This document shows, piece after piece, positions 1-8,560 of a stretch of DNA of 64,000 nucleotides. The notes under the pieces were generated by a model. The model worked only from the letters and a program-made list of their open reading frames with translations, did not search any database and was not told the DNA's origin. The DNA comes from G965197405 sp965197405 (GTDB lineage Bacteria; Chloroflexota; Dehalococcoidia; Lucifugimonadales; JAGWBF01), in the NCBI GenBank assembly GCA_965197405.1, contig OZ240206.1, forward strand, positions 1,240,001 to 1,304,000, read 5' to 3'. How positions within the stretch are numbered: position 1 is the stretch's first letter; the number at the start of each line of letters is the position of its first letter. The translations under genes were made by a program, and so were the position numbers.

Positions 1-529
1 TCGCCTTTTCGCCCGATAGTCCAATAGCCCATGTTCCTGCCGGGGTCAAGGCCTGGGACGGTATTCTGCTCGACCGGGGGGGAATCTCCAACCTGCCGCT
101 CTCCTCGTCCCCCCGGCCTGCCAAAGCGATGCCCAAGGCAAGGGCAAGCACGACGGCCGGGATGGGCAGCCACTTCAACCGCGATATGGGTACGTGCGAC
201 AGTGCGACGGTGAGCAGACCGGTGATCGAAAAGATGATGGCCGCCAGGGGCAGAACAAAAGACATGAAGCGTTTCAACTGGGTCTCACCGGCGACTGCAA
301 AGATGACTGCCAGGGCAAATCCTATAGCCCACAGAAGGACGAATACAAGGGTCCGTCTTCTGTTGTTGGCCAAGGCCCTCCACAGGATGCCCGCAGCTAT
401 TCCCACAAGCAGGGCGGCGATGACCACGGTGGCGCTGTTGAGGAGGGCGTCATCGGGAGAGTCCAGCGGGAGGGATACCAGGGCTGCGACGACCGCGCAT
501 ATTGACCCTGCGACTATGCCTGCCAACAT
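1..529 (-). CDS. Partial membrane protein, runs off the left edge
   Basis: Reading the minus strand from an ATG at 529 gives about 176 residues with no stop before the window edge. It starts MLAGIVAGSICAVVAALVSL, a clear first membrane segment, followed by at least three more hydrophobic stretches (around ALLVGIAAGILW, VFVLLWAIGFALAVIFAV and FVLPLAAIIFSITGLL) and a fifth, PIPAVVLALALGIAL, before a charged tail. A weak purine-rich ribosome site lies just upstream. No family was recognised. Plus-strand frames here are Arg/Ala-rich mirror translations of this hydrophobic protein. The C terminus is outside the window, so length and function remain open. Confidence 0.7.
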   Translation of the reverse strand, partial: MLAGIVAGSICAVVAALVSLPLDSPDDALLNSATVVIAALLVGIAAGILWRALANNRRRTLVFVLLWAIGFALAVIFAVAGETQLKRFMSFVLPLAAIIFSITGLLTVALSHVPISRLKWLPIPAVVLALALGIALAGRGDEESGRLEIPPRSSRIPSQALTPAGTWAIGLSGEKA

Positions 530-894
530 CTACCTACGTCCACATACGGAAGTGCGACAGCCCTGGGTGACATATATATGATACTTCAGGAAGGGTGAAG
601 CCGGTCGGGGGACCGGTCACCGGTCGCGCGGGGTACTCCACCGGGACTTGCCGACACGCGAGGGGCCTGGGATAGACGTGCGCCAGAACGTCCAGCATCG
701 CGGGAAGGGCGCGTCGGGTTGGGTCTGGGGGGGTGCAATGAACCATCCTCGCGGAGGCTATCCATCGCAGAGGCCGCGTGGGGGCTTTCAGGGGGCTACC
801 TACCCTTCAGTCAGAAGTCCTGACCGGGTATGCGGATGGAAGAGATAAAGCCCCTCTTCTGACGACCTGTTCAGTCAGCAGGCGTATGCCTAGA
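530..894. other. 365-bp intergenic region, no gene recognised
   Basis: No frame here gives a credible protein. The stretch is GC-rich with short inverted repeats: GACCGGT/ACCGGTC near 614-630, GAAGAG/CTCTTC around 839-862, and the palindrome AGGCGTATGCCT near 879-890. It was compared by eye with RNase P RNA, tmRNA, SRP RNA and common riboswitch cores without a match. It separates two minus-strand genes and may carry a terminator for the coiled-coil gene or a promoter for the membrane protein. Confidence 0.4.
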
Positions 895-1380
895 CTAGAC
901 CCGCACGCCGGCGCCGAGGGTTTCCAGGCCCTTCCTGACGATGGTGAGCGTTGTGGTCATCTCCCTCTCAAGGTTTCTCAAAGCCTGGGTGACATAGGCA
1001 TCGGCTTCCGCCCGGCTGGTCGTGGACTCGCGCTCAGCCTGGGTCGTGAGCTTCTGGGCCCTTGCCTGCGCCTCTTCCATCATTTCCTGGGCCTGGCGAC
1101 GGGCCGCCATTAGCAACTCATTCTGCTCCAGCCTGGCAGAGAACTCCTCTTCCGCCTCTATCCGGGTACGCTTGGCGTCAACCTGGGCCTGGTTAATGAT
1201 AGAGTCCTTCTTCTCGATTATCTCCTGAGCGGCCCTCATATCCTGGGGTATAGCCAGGCGCAGCTGCTCCACCAACTCGCTGATCTTTTCGACGTCCACC
1301 AGCCTGCTGTGGGTGCCGGGGACTTTAGAGCTCGTGTTTACCAGGGCATCCAGTTTATCTATGACGTTGACAATATCCAT
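895..1380 (-). CDS. Coiled-coil protein of 161 aa next to coaD
   Basis: A 161-residue protein with no signal peptide or membrane segment. From about residue 45 to 140 it is almost wholly charged, Ala/Glu/Gln-rich alpha-helical coiled coil (AQEIIEKKDSIINQAQ, QAQEMMEEAQARAQ). This resembles the stalk of ATP synthase subunit b or DivIVA-type proteins. The N terminus, MDIVNVIDKLDALVNTSSK, is compact and may be a separate capping region. It lies 26 bp downstream of coaD on the same strand and probably shares its transcript. Similar proteins beside coaD are known in Dehalococcoidia and are usually annotated as hypothetical. A scaffold or cell-division role is only an inference from the coiled coil. 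Confidence 0.75.
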   Translation of the reverse strand: MDIVNVIDKLDALVNTSSKVPGTHSRLVDVEKISELVEQLRLAIPQDMRAAQEIIEKKDSIINQAQVDAKRTRIEAEEEFSARLEQNELLMAARRQAQEMMEEAQARAQKLTTQAERESTTSRAEADAYVTQALRNLEREMTTTLTIVRKGLETLGAGVRV

Positions 1381-1406
1381 ATCATTCCTTTCATCCGATA
1401 ATGCTG

Positions 1407-1892
1407 CTAGCGTTGCGACTCCAATTTCTCCTTCACAAACTCGACGACTCGTGGAGGCACCAAGCCGGACACATCACCTCCCAGTGCAATCACCTCCTTG
1501 AGGAGACTAGAACTCACGTACTGGTACGGCAGGCTCGCCATAAGGCAGACCAACTCTATGTCTGGGGCTAGCTTCTTGTTCATGTAAGCCATCTCAAACT
1601 CATACTCGAAGTCCGAGCCGCTGCGCAGGCCCCTGACGATTACCTTTGCCCCAAGCTGACGCGCGGACGCCACCACCAGGCCCGTGAACTCGGCGACCTC
1701 AACGTTGGGCAGGTGTGCGACGGCTTTCCGAAAGAGGTCCACCCTCTCCTCAGTGCTGAAAAGGAGGTTTTTAGAGGGCACGGCGTAAACGGCGACTATT
1801 ACCTTATCGAAGATGGCCGACGCCCTCGTGGCTATGTCCACATGACCCAGGGTTACCGGGTCGAAGGACCCCGGGTACATAGATGTCACCAT
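1407..1892 (-). CDS. coaD: Phosphopantetheine adenylyltransferase
   Basis: Catalyses transfer of AMP from ATP to 4'-phosphopantetheine, giving dephospho-CoA, the penultimate step of coenzyme A synthesis in the cytoplasm. At 161 residues it has the usual family length. Visible motifs are the N-terminal nucleotidyltransferase signature MYPGSFDPVTLGHVDI (T/HxGH type), RGLRSGSDFEYEFEMAYMN in the middle for pantetheine and phosphate contacts, and VSSSLLKEVIALGGDVSGLV near the C terminus. The ATG shares one base with the rsmD stop (TAATG), so the two are translationally coupled, as in many bacteria. Confidence 0.96.
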   Translation of the reverse strand: MVTSMYPGSFDPVTLGHVDIATRASAIFDKVIVAVYAVPSKNLLFSTEERVDLFRKAVAHLPNVEVAEFTGLVVASARQLGAKVIVRGLRSGSDFEYEFEMAYMNKKLAPDIELVCLMASLPYQYVSSSLLKEVIALGGDVSGLVPPRVVEFVKEKLESQR

Positions 1893-2443
1893 TAAGGGCC
1901 TCCTTTTTCGAAAAGGTCAACTGTGCTATCGCCGTAATGGTATCTACCGGCCGGGACCAGATTGCCGTACCCACTCTTCAGGGTGAGCCTCTTGGAATGC
2001 CCAACCACCACGGTGGCCCCCTCTTCCAGGAGGTCTGATGCTGCCAGGCCGTCCAATACATGGTCCAGGGAAGTGAGCTTGTAGGGAGGGTCCATGAGTA
2101 CCAGGTGGTATCGATCTTCCAGAACGGCCAAGGCCTTGTCCACCTCCATGCAGTACACCTGGGCCTTGTCGGTGAGGCCTGTGTTGGCCAGGTTTTCCCT
2201 GATGGCGGCACACTGGCGCGGATGGCGCTCTACGAAATCGGCCCAGCGAGCGCCCCGGCTCAGGGCCTCTATGCCGAGAGAGCCGGAGCCTGCGTAAAGG
2301 TCCAACCCTCTGACGGGCCCGGCGTCCAGAGGGCCGAGGATATTGAAGATAGCTCCCCGCACCAACTCCGAGGTCGGACGCGCCCCGGAAATTGTAGCCC
2401 CTCTCAACCTTCTCCCCTTAACAACACCGCCTACCACACGCAT
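1892..2443 (-). CDS. rsmD: 16S rRNA (guanine966-N2) methyltransferase
   Basis: SAM-dependent methyltransferase that modifies G966 of 16S rRNA during small-subunit assembly. The 183-residue protein shows the start MRVVGGVVKGRRL, the SAM-binding motif LDLYAGSGSLGIEALSRGA around residue 47, and the catalytic LVLMDPPY motif typical of N2-guanine RNA methylases. It heads the minus-strand group rsmD-coaD-coiled-coil gene, with a one-base overlap into coaD. Length and gene order match the family. Confidence 0.95.
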   Translation of the reverse strand: MRVVGGVVKGRRLRGATISGARPTSELVRGAIFNILGPLDAGPVRGLDLYAGSGSLGIEALSRGARWADFVERHPRQCAAIRENLANTGLTDKAQVYCMEVDKALAVLEDRYHLVLMDPPYKLTSLDHVLDGLAASDLLEEGATVVVGHSKRLTLKSGYGNLVPAGRYHYGDSTVDLFEKGGP

Positions 2444-2697
2444 AAGCTTGTTCGTCGCGGATTATATCCAAGGACAGGCTTTTGAGTAAAGCAAAAAATT
2501 AGCCTTTATTGGGCGTTTTTCCGGTTGACAATTTGCTCGAAATAGTGTGTTCGATTTTACATCCTGCTTGACTGTAGCTAACGAGCCACGCGGGAGACTT
2601 TACAAGAGGCCGTTACTGGTTTAAAATCCAACTTGACTGGGTAATCGCCTGATATACAGGCCCTCAGTCGCTTTCTCTTTGTAGTGGAGGAATCGCC
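2444..2697. other. Divergent intergenic region between rsmD and greA
   Basis: A 254-bp AT-richer stretch between divergent genes must carry promoters for both directions. A TTGACA hexamer (2525-2530) and a TTGACT-N14-TATACA pair (2633-2658) face greA, but neither has ideal spacing, so no promoter is claimed firmly. A GTGGAGGA ribosome site precedes the greA ATG. Confidence 0.35.
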
Positions 2698-3165
2698 ATG
2701 GCCGAGCCAGCTTATCTGACTTCCGAGGGTCTTGCCAACCTGAAGGCGGAGTCTGAGGAACTTCGCACCCTGCGCCGGCAGATGGTGGCCCAAAGAATTC
2801 AGAAGGCCAAAGAGATCGGTGGCACCGTAGACAACGCCGAGTACGACGATGCCAAAAACGAGCAGGCTTTCATCGAGGGCCGTATCCTCACCCTGGACAA
2901 CCTGATTAACAATGCCGTCATCATCTCGGAGGACTCGGGCCCTTCGGATATAGTCCACATCGGCTCCAGGGTTACAGTCATCAACCAGAAGGGGACCAGG
3001 GACCAGTACACCATCATAGGAAGCACCGAGGCCGACCCAGCCCAGGGCAGGATTTCCAACGTCTCACCCATAGGCAAAGCGCTGCTCGGCAAGCACGTCG
3101 GAGACGTGGCCGAAGTGAGCGTGCCAGCAGGGCCAATAAAGCTGGAGGTCGTGGAAATCCAGTAG
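2698..3165 (+). CDS. greA: Transcription elongation factor GreA
   Basis: Binds the secondary channel of RNA polymerase and stimulates cleavage of backtracked transcripts. The 155-residue protein has the two family parts: an N-terminal antiparallel coiled coil (residues about 12-75, with GGTVDNAEYDDAKNEQAFIE carrying the acidic tip DNAEYDDAK) and a C-terminal FKBP-like domain (IGSRVTVINQKGTRDQYTIIG, VSPIGKALLGKHVGDVAEV). Length is normal. It lies 23 bp before lysS and is probably co-transcribed with it. Confidence 0.95.
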   Translation: MAEPAYLTSEGLANLKAESEELRTLRRQMVAQRIQKAKEIGGTVDNAEYDDAKNEQAFIEGRILTLDNLINNAVIISEDSGPSDIVHIGSRVTVINQKGTRDQYTIIGSTEADPAQGRISNVSPIGKALLGKHVGDVAEVSVPAGPIKLEVVEIQ

Positions 3166-3188
3166 CCTTACCCCAGAGATGCCAACCC

Positions 3189-4676
3189 ATGCCAGAAAGA
3201 GGAGAAGACCTTCTTCGTAACCGCAAGGAAAAGCTGGAGCACATTCGCCAGCTAGGTCTCGACCCTTTCCCTCCCCGTTACCAAAGGACCTCGACCGCTC
3301 TTGACGCAGTAGCCCTGTTCCGAGAGGAAGAGGAGAGGCATGGGGAAGGCGCTCGGACCGCGCCCATGTCTGTCGCCGGGCGTATCATGTCCATGAGGGT
3401 CATGGGCAAAGCTGCCTTTCTCGACCTCAGAGACGGTTCGGGGAAAATCCAGGCCCACCTGCGGCGAGATGTGCTGGGGGAGGAATACCAGCTCGTAAAG
3501 GACCTGGACCTGGGCGATTTCCTGGGCGTCAGCGGCGCTCTGTTTCGCACCCGCACCGGCGAGATAACGGTAGAGGCCCAGCAGCTTACCATCCTGGCCA
3601 AGTCCCTGAGACCTCTACCGGAGAAGTGGCACGGCCTGCGGGATATTGAGCAGAGGTATCGCCAGCGCTACGTGGACCTCATCTCGAACCCGGAGGTGCA
3701 GACCGTCTTCCTCCAGCGCAGCAAAATCATCACCTCCATACGCTCCTTCCTCAACAACAGGGGATTCATCGAAGTAGACACGCCCGTACTGGTCCCGGTG
3801 GCCGCGGGAGCCTTGGCAAGGCCCTTCATAACCCATCACCATACCCTCGACCAGGAGCTTTACCTGCGGATAGCCACCGAGCTTTACCTCAAACGGCTCA
3901 TTGTGGGAGGCTTCGACAAGGTCTACGAGCTGGGGAGGGTGTTCAGGAACGAGGGTATGGACCAGGACCACAACCCTGAGTTCACCATGCTGGAGAGCTA
4001 CGAGGCCTACGCCGACTACATGGACGTGATGAAGATGGTGGAGGATATGGTCTCCACTGCAGCTATCGAGGCCCTGGGCACAATGCAGGTGAAGCACCGG
4101 GAGCACACCATAGACCTGACGCCTCCGTGGAGGCGCGCACCCCTGCGAGAGGAGCTTCACCGGAGGAGCGGGGTGGATATAGAGGACTATCCCTCGGCCT
4201 CTTCCATCGGCGCCAAAATGAAGGAGTTGGGAGTCGCCGTGAGCGCGCAGGAGAGCAGGGGTAGGCTCATAGACAAGCTCGTCTCCACTTTTGTGGAGCC
4301 TCATCTGGTCCAGCCCACCTTCCTCGTTGACTACCCCGAGGAGATGTCTCCCCTGGCAAAGCCTAAGCCCGACGTCCCGGGATATGTGGAGAGGTTCGAG
4401 GGTTTCGCCGCCGGCATGGAGATAGCCAACTCCTATACCGAGCTCAACGACCCCGAGCTCCAGAGGGAGCGTTTCATGGAGCAGGAGGAGATGAGACTGC
4501 TCTATAAGGACGAGGAAGTGGACCGGCTGGACGAGGACTTTCTGGAGGCTCTGGCCTATGGAATGCCGCCCACCGGAGGCCTGGGGGTGGGCATAGACCG
4601 GCTGGTAATGCTGCTGACAGGTCAGTCAACCATAAGGGACGCGGTGCTCTTCCCGCAGATGCGGTCTATAAAGTAG
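3189..4676 (+). CDS. lysS: Lysyl-tRNA synthetase, class II
   Basis: Charges tRNA-Lys with lysine. At 495 residues it has the bacterial class II length. The N-terminal OB-fold anticodon-binding domain occupies about residues 55-150 (SVAGRIMSMRVMGKAAFLDL). The catalytic core carries motif 1 (NNRGFIEVDTPVL), motif 2 (YELGRVFRNEGMDQDHNPEF) and motif 3 (GLGVGIDRLVMLLTGQ). The start MPERGEDLLRNRKEKLEHIR fits other family members. It follows greA closely and precedes serS by 79 bp. Confidence 0.96.
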   Translation: MPERGEDLLRNRKEKLEHIRQLGLDPFPPRYQRTSTALDAVALFREEEERHGEGARTAPMSVAGRIMSMRVMGKAAFLDLRDGSGKIQAHLRRDVLGEEYQLVKDLDLGDFLGVSGALFRTRTGEITVEAQQLTILAKSLRPLPEKWHGLRDIEQRYRQRYVDLISNPEVQTVFLQRSKIITSIRSFLNNRGFIEVDTPVLVPVAAGALARPFITHHHTLDQELYLRIATELYLKRLIVGGFDKVYELGRVFRNEGMDQDHNPEFTMLESYEAYADYMDVMKMVEDMVSTAAIEALGTMQVKHREHTIDLTPPWRRAPLREELHRRSGVDIEDYPSASSIGAKMKELGVAVSAQESRGRLIDKLVSTFVEPHLVQPTFLVDYPEEMSPLAKPKPDVPGYVERFEGFAAGMEIANSYTELNDPELQRERFMEQEEMRLLYKDEEVDRLDEDFLEALAYGMPPTGGLGVGIDRLVMLLTGQSTIRDAVLFPQMRSIK

Positions 4677-4755
4677 CTCTTCAGGGGCCGGCGGACACTC
4701 AAACGGCGGCGATTTCCAAGCCTGGCCCGCCCATCCGATACGGTAGAGGTCTGAT

Positions 4756-6021
4756 GTGCTCTCCATCGAGATGATAAGAAAAGACCCGGAATATGTATAC
4801 CAGGCCCTTCGCAGGCGGGGCGAGGACATTCCCATCCCAAAGCTTGTGGAGATGGACGGGCGTCGTCGCCAGGCTATTCAGAAGGGTGACGAGCTCAGAG
4901 CGCGACGCAACGATGAAAGCAAGCGCATAGCCCGGATGCGGGAGAAGCCCCAGGACCTGATAGAGGAGCTACGCCGGGTGGGGGAAGAAATCAAGCTCCT
5001 GGAGCAGGAATCAACCGGTCTGGAAGCCGAGATACGCGATTTTTTGCTGGAGCTTCCCAACATACCCCTCGATGACGTACCCGAAGGGACCGCGGAAGAG
5101 GACAACGTAGTTATACGCACCTGGCGAGAGCCTCGCTCACTCGACTTCACCCCGCGTCCTCACTGGGAGCTTGGGGAGGAGTTGGGCATCATAGACTTCC
5201 AACGGGGCGTCAAGCTCTCCGGGTCCCGCTTTTTTATACTCACCGGCATGGGTGCAAAGCTGGAGCGGGCGCTAATCAGCTGGATGCTGGACCTGCACGT
5301 CAGCGAGCACGGCTACAAAGAGATATATACGCCCGCGGTGGTGAAACGGGAGGTCATGGAGGGCTCGGGCAACCTGCCCAAGTTTGGCAATAACCTCTAT
5401 CACGACGAGGAGGACGACCTCTGGCTGGTCCCCACAGCCGAGGTCCCCCTGACCGGCATCCACCGAGACGAGATTCTGCCGCCAGGGACTCTCCCCCTGT
5501 ACTATACCGCCTACACCCCATGCTTCCGCAGGGAGAAGGCCGCGGCAGGCAGGGACACCAGGGGCATCAAGCGGGTCCACCAGTTTGACAAGGTGGAGAT
5601 GTACAAGTTCGTCGAGCCTGAGAAGTCTGCCGGGGAGCTGGAGGACCTGTTGGCCGATGCCGAGGACGTTTGCCAGCGATTGGACCTGCCCTACCGGGTG
5701 CTGAAGCTGTGCGCCGGGGAGATAGGGTTCGCCTCGGCCAAGTCCTACGACCTGGAGATGTGGGCCCCGGGCTGCGGCGAGTGGCTGGAGGTAAGCTCCT
5801 GCTCCAACTGCACCGATTTCCAGGCCCGCAGGGCGGGCATACGGTATCGCCCCGAGCCGGGAGCGCGCCCCGCATACCCTCACACCCTCAACGGCTCAGG
5901 TCTGGCCCTGCCCAGGGTAGTCATATCCATCCTGGAGAACTACCAGCAGGCCGACGGCTCGGTGGTCATGCCCGAGGTGCTGAAGCCATACACCGGGTTC
6001 GATGTGATCCCGGCCCCATGA
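4756..6021 (+). CDS. serS: Seryl-tRNA synthetase
   Basis: Charges tRNA-Ser (and tRNA-Sec) with serine. The 421-residue protein has the N-terminal tRNA-binding helical arm (about residues 30-100, rich in E/R/K) and the class II core: TAEVPLTGIHRDEILPPGTL, motif 2 around CFRREKAAAGRDTRGIKRVH, and motif 3 near LNGSGLALPRVVISILENYQ. Translation probably begins at GTG (4756) after an AGAGGT ribosome site. An ATG five codons later is the alternative. The tRNA-Ala gene follows 91 bp downstream on the same strand. Confidence 0.95.
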   Translation: MLSIEMIRKDPEYVYQALRRRGEDIPIPKLVEMDGRRRQAIQKGDELRARRNDESKRIARMREKPQDLIEELRRVGEEIKLLEQESTGLEAEIRDFLLELPNIPLDDVPEGTAEEDNVVIRTWREPRSLDFTPRPHWELGEELGIIDFQRGVKLSGSRFFILTGMGAKLERALISWMLDLHVSEHGYKEIYTPAVVKREVMEGSGNLPKFGNNLYHDEEDDLWLVPTAEVPLTGIHRDEILPPGTLPLYYTAYTPCFRREKAAAGRDTRGIKRVHQFDKVEMYKFVEPEKSAGELEDLLADAEDVCQRLDLPYRVLKLCAGEIGFASAKSYDLEMWAPGCGEWLEVSSCSNCTDFQARRAGIRYRPEPGARPAYPHTLNGSGLALPRVVISILENYQQADGSVVMPEVLKPYTGFDVIPAP

Positions 6022-6067
6022 GATCAGCAGACCTTCATAGCGGACCTGCCGGACCACCGGGCAGCGC

Positions 6068-7765
6068 CTATTGCGAAATATCTCGCATCTTTGCTATATT
6101 GTATCTACACACGGGGCTGTAGCTCAGCTGGGAGAGCGCCTCAATGGCATTGAGGAGGTAGGGGGTTCGAGTCCCCCCAGCTCCACCATACTTGACGATA
6201 GACAGTACCGGGCTGTGTAGAGCCACCTCCTCGGCGTCCCTTCCAGGTATGCGGCTGTCTTCGGGCATTGGAATGGTGTAGCGGACTACGGCACTACCGG
6301 GGCTGACAACGATCTCTTTCACGAAACTCTCGATGAAGGCCCGCGACTCGGTGAGTTCGCTGGTCTTGAGGAACTCGCTCATGTCCTCAGCGTAGGCGGT
6401 GATGGTCTCCACGTCGTCCAGGACGACCCGGCGCTCCGAGAGCATCGCCTTCGCCTCCGCCGCAGAGACCTCCAGCCTCTCCTGACGCTCCCGGTGCTCC
6501 CTGATGCGGGGTTTGAAGTCGTCTATGTCGAGGTCGGTGGTCTCCACGAGGTTGTAGAGCCTGTCCAGTCTGCGCCGCACCTCGGCAAGCTCCGCCTCGG
6601 CGGTCTCCAACCTCTGGCGCTGCTCTCGGGCCACCCCGTCCATCTCCTCGTCCACCAGCCGCACCAGGTCCCGGATGTTGCCCTCGGTGAGGATGTTGGA
6701 GCGAATCTGACCGACGATGAGCTCCTCGAAGCGGCGGGCATTGAGCCTGGGGGCGTCGCAGGCCCCGCTGCCCCGCTTCATCAGGGACTGGCAGACGTAG
6801 TAGGAGAACTTGCCAATCTTGGAGTCCTGGCCTGAGAGCGCCCGGTCGCAACTCCTGCACCTGACCAGCCCGCTGAGCAAGTAGGAGCTTCCGACCCGGC
6901 GGGGGTGAGTCCTCTTGGGGGCGCGGGAGCGCATAAGCCTGTTCACCCGGCGGAACTGGGCCTTGGAGACGATGGCAGGAAACGCCTTCTCCACCCGCAC
7001 CGGCTCGGCTTTGACCTTGACCTTGGTCCCCCAGACCAGAGCGCCGGTGTAAGCCTCGTTTCGGAGGATGATGTGGACCCCGTTCTTGGCCCAGAGCCTG
7101 CCGGTAGGGTTGGCGATGCCCTCCTTGTTGAGGGTGCGGGTGATGTCTAGAATCCCCCTGCCGGACTCAGCCATACCGAAGATGCGCTGCACCACGGGGG
7201 ATGTTGCGGGGTCGGGTTCCAGGGTGGGCCTCTTCTTCGCCCCGTCCTGCACCATGAGCTTCCTGTACCCGTAGGGCACCCTGCTGGACACCCAAAAGCC
7301 CCTTGATGCCGCCTCCCTCATCCCCCTCGTGACCTCCTGGGCCAAATTCTCCGAGTAAAACTCGTCCACGCTCTCGATGATGGCTTCCATGAGCTTGCCG
7401 GTGGGTGAGTCGTCGGCGTGCTCGGTGATGGAGACTACCCTCACCCCTTTGCGCCTGAGCATGGACTTGAAGGCCACGGCGTGCTCCCGCTTTCGGGTGA
7501 ACCTCGAAAACTTCCATACGAGGATTACCTTGAAGGGAGCATTGGGTTGGGCGCCCTCCTCGATCATCTCTCTGAACTGGGGCCTGTTGGCCACGCGGCC
7601 GCTCTCGGCCTCGTCCACGTACTCGCGGGCCACGCTGTAGCCGTTGGACCTGGCGTAGTCCTTGAGCGCCCGCATCTGGGCGGACACGGACAGATCAACG
7701 TCCTGCCGGTCGCTGGAGACCCTGGCGTAGAGGGCCGCCGGGGTGGGGTCGTGTCGTTCACTCAT
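6068..7765 (-). CDS. Large serine recombinase of the element
   Basis: Site-specific recombinase that would integrate and excise the element through a serine-DNA intermediate. Of 565 residues, about 12-150 form the resolvase catalytic domain (AALYARVSSDRQDVDLSVSA with the nucleophile serine in ARVSSDRQ, and VWKFSRFTRK). The recombinase domain (ASRGFWVSSRVPYGYRKL, then GVHIILRNEAYTGALVWG) and a zinc ribbon follow (LVRCRSCDRALSG ... YYVCQS ... GACDAPRL). A coiled coil lies at about 390-470. The final 30 or so residues (GGAGGTRTPYLLNAIEALSQ) are the antisense translation of tRNA-Ala, and no earlier stop exists. The ATG overlaps the upstream ribbon-helix-helix gene by 8 bp, so the two are coupled. 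Confidence 0.92.
   Translation of the reverse strand: MSERHDPTPAALYARVSSDRQDVDLSVSAQMRALKDYARSNGYSVAREYVDEAESGRVANRPQFREMIEEGAQPNAPFKVILVWKFSRFTRKREHAVAFKSMLRRKGVRVVSITEHADDSPTGKLMEAIIESVDEFYSENLAQEVTRGMREAASRGFWVSSRVPYGYRKLMVQDGAKKRPTLEPDPATSPVVQRIFGMAESGRGILDITRTLNKEGIANPTGRLWAKNGVHIILRNEAYTGALVWGTKVKVKAEPVRVEKAFPAIVSKAQFRRVNRLMRSRAPKRTHPRRVGSSYLLSGLVRCRSCDRALSGQDSKIGKFSYYVCQSLMKRGSGACDAPRLNARRFEELIVGQIRSNILTEGNIRDLVRLVDEEMDGVAREQRQRLETAEAELAEVRRRLDRLYNLVETTDLDIDDFKPRIREHRERQERLEVSAAEAKAMLSERRVVLDDVETITAYAEDMSEFLKTSELTESRAFIESFVKEIVVSPGSAVVRYTIPMPEDSRIPGRDAEEVALHSPVLSIVKYGGAGGTRTPYLLNAIEALSQLSYSPVCRYNIAKMRDISQ
6071..6100 (+). promoter_or_regulatory. Probable sigma-70-type promoter of tRNA-Ala
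   Basis: TTGCGA (6071-6076) and TATATT (6095-6100) are 18 bp apart and end 12 bp before the tRNA. This is the expected distance for a short leader. It lies inside the last codons of the antisense recombinase frame. Confidence 0.5.
6113..6188 (+). tRNA. tRNA-Ala (anticodon GGC), CCA encoded
   Basis: A complete cloverleaf can be folded by hand. The acceptor stem is GGGGCTG with CAGCTCC (one G-U pair), the D-arm begins GCTCAGCTGGGAGAGC, the anticodon stem CCTCA/TGAGG encloses loop ATGGCAT (anticodon GGC), the T-arm is GGGGG-TTCGAGT-CCCCC, and the 3' end ACCA is in the DNA. The serine recombinase gene of the adjoining element is encoded antisense across the whole tRNA. Its 3' part is the likely chromosomal attachment site. 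Confidence 0.95.
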
Positions 7766-7982
7766 CTGCGCGTCCTCCTTCTGCTTGATCCTGGCGTGCC
7801 CTGAGCCTCTCGTACCGGACCGTCCGCCGCCACTCCCGCTCCTCCATGTAGTTGCGGAGGGCCTCCCGCACCAGCTCGCTCATGGTGCGCCCCTCCTCCC
7901 TCATCACGTCTTGCACTCGCTCCGCCATCTCCGGGGGCAGGGAGAAGGTGATGGTCCTAGTATTCCTGGGTTTGGTGGGCAC
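7758..7982 (-). CDS. Ribbon-helix-helix DNA-binding protein
   Basis: A 74-residue protein of CopG/Arc/MetJ type. The strand RTITFSLPPEMAERVQDVM is followed by helices containing EGRTMSELVREALRNYMEE, the usual pattern of a ribbon-helix-helix dimer. A basic, charged tail follows. Its last codons overlap the recombinase start (ATGAGTGA), so the pair form one unit. It is a good candidate for a repressor or recombination directionality factor of the recombinase. That role is inferred from position only. Confidence 0.85.
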   Translation of the reverse strand: MPTKPRNTRTITFSLPPEMAERVQDVMREEGRTMSELVREALRNYMEEREWRRTVRYERLRARQDQAEGGRADE

Positions 7983-8008
7983 GGTCTCTCTTTTTGCCCC
8001 TTATTCTA

Positions 8009-8197
8009 TTACAATGTCTTACCCTTATCATGGACCACCCAGCCCTCCGTTGTCAAGGAGTCGCGACCATGGGCAGCGCCGCAGTTTCGATTGCGCTCTA
8101 AACAATCCCAAGACACAGAGTCTGTCCCCCATCCAGCAATCACGCTTATCAGCACCGCCAAGACACCGGTGAAAGACCAGGCCGGACCCGACCTCAT
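8009..8197 (-). CDS. Small membrane protein, 62 aa
   Basis: The protein begins MRSGPAWSFTGVLAVLISVI and has one hydrophobic segment (about residues 7-25), then a short Cys-containing, polar tail. Its ATG overlaps the stop of the upstream gene in an ATGA arrangement, which argues for real coupled translation despite its size. No family was recognised. It could be a host-interaction or exclusion peptide of the element, but nothing in the sequence proves this. Confidence 0.45.
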   Translation of the reverse strand: MRSGPAWSFTGVLAVLISVIAGWGTDSVSWDCLERNRNCGAAHGRDSLTTEGWVVHDKGKTL

Positions 8198-8400
8198 AAC
8201 TGTCCATTCAAGGCATCTCGAATAGCCTTCAACAACCCTGCATCGTCGTCATAATTCACAAATGTCTCTTTGTTTTTCCCATCCTCCCGACGCTCTACTC
8301 GATATGGGGCATTTTGCGCGGTCCCCCCTTTGATAGTCTGGGCGACATAGATAACAGCATTATCTAACCAGTTGAGACGTGCTCCGTGTCGTTGTGCCAT
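8194..8400 (-). CDS. Hypothetical protein, 68 aa
   Basis: A compact, soluble-looking protein beginning MAQRHGARLNWLDNAVIYVA, with charged, hydrophilic middle (VERREDGKNKETFVNYDDDA) and an amphipathic C-terminal helix (GLLKAIRDALNGQL). An AGGGA ribosome site precedes the ATG, and the stop overlaps the next gene by 4 bp. Amino-acid composition is protein-like, unlike the Pro/Arg-rich frames around it. Function unknown. Confidence 0.55.
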   Translation of the reverse strand: MAQRHGARLNWLDNAVIYVAQTIKGGTAQNAPYRVERREDGKNKETFVNYDDDAGLLKAIRDALNGQL

Positions 8401-8560
8401 GTTCCCTATCCACTCCCCTCAAGGTTTGGCATGACCTGCAGGTAAGCTATCGTCTTCTGAGGATTGCGCTACAAGTTCAAACTGCGGCACTACCTCGAAC
8501 TGAGACACTACACGGCCCCTGTCCCGACGGAGCCACGTCCTCCCTCGCCCCCATCCCCGC
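8401..8560. other. Short spacer with a direct repeat
   Basis: No gene is visible. The near-repeat ACTGCGGCACTAC / ACTGAGACACTAC (about 8479-8512) could be a pair of protein-binding sites between the ImmA-like gene and the small hypothetical gene. Confidence 0.3.

Noticed and set aside
530..894. RNase P RNA, tmRNA, SRP RNA or cobalamin-type riboswitch in the first intergenic region
   Set aside because: None of the conserved cores could be found on either strand.
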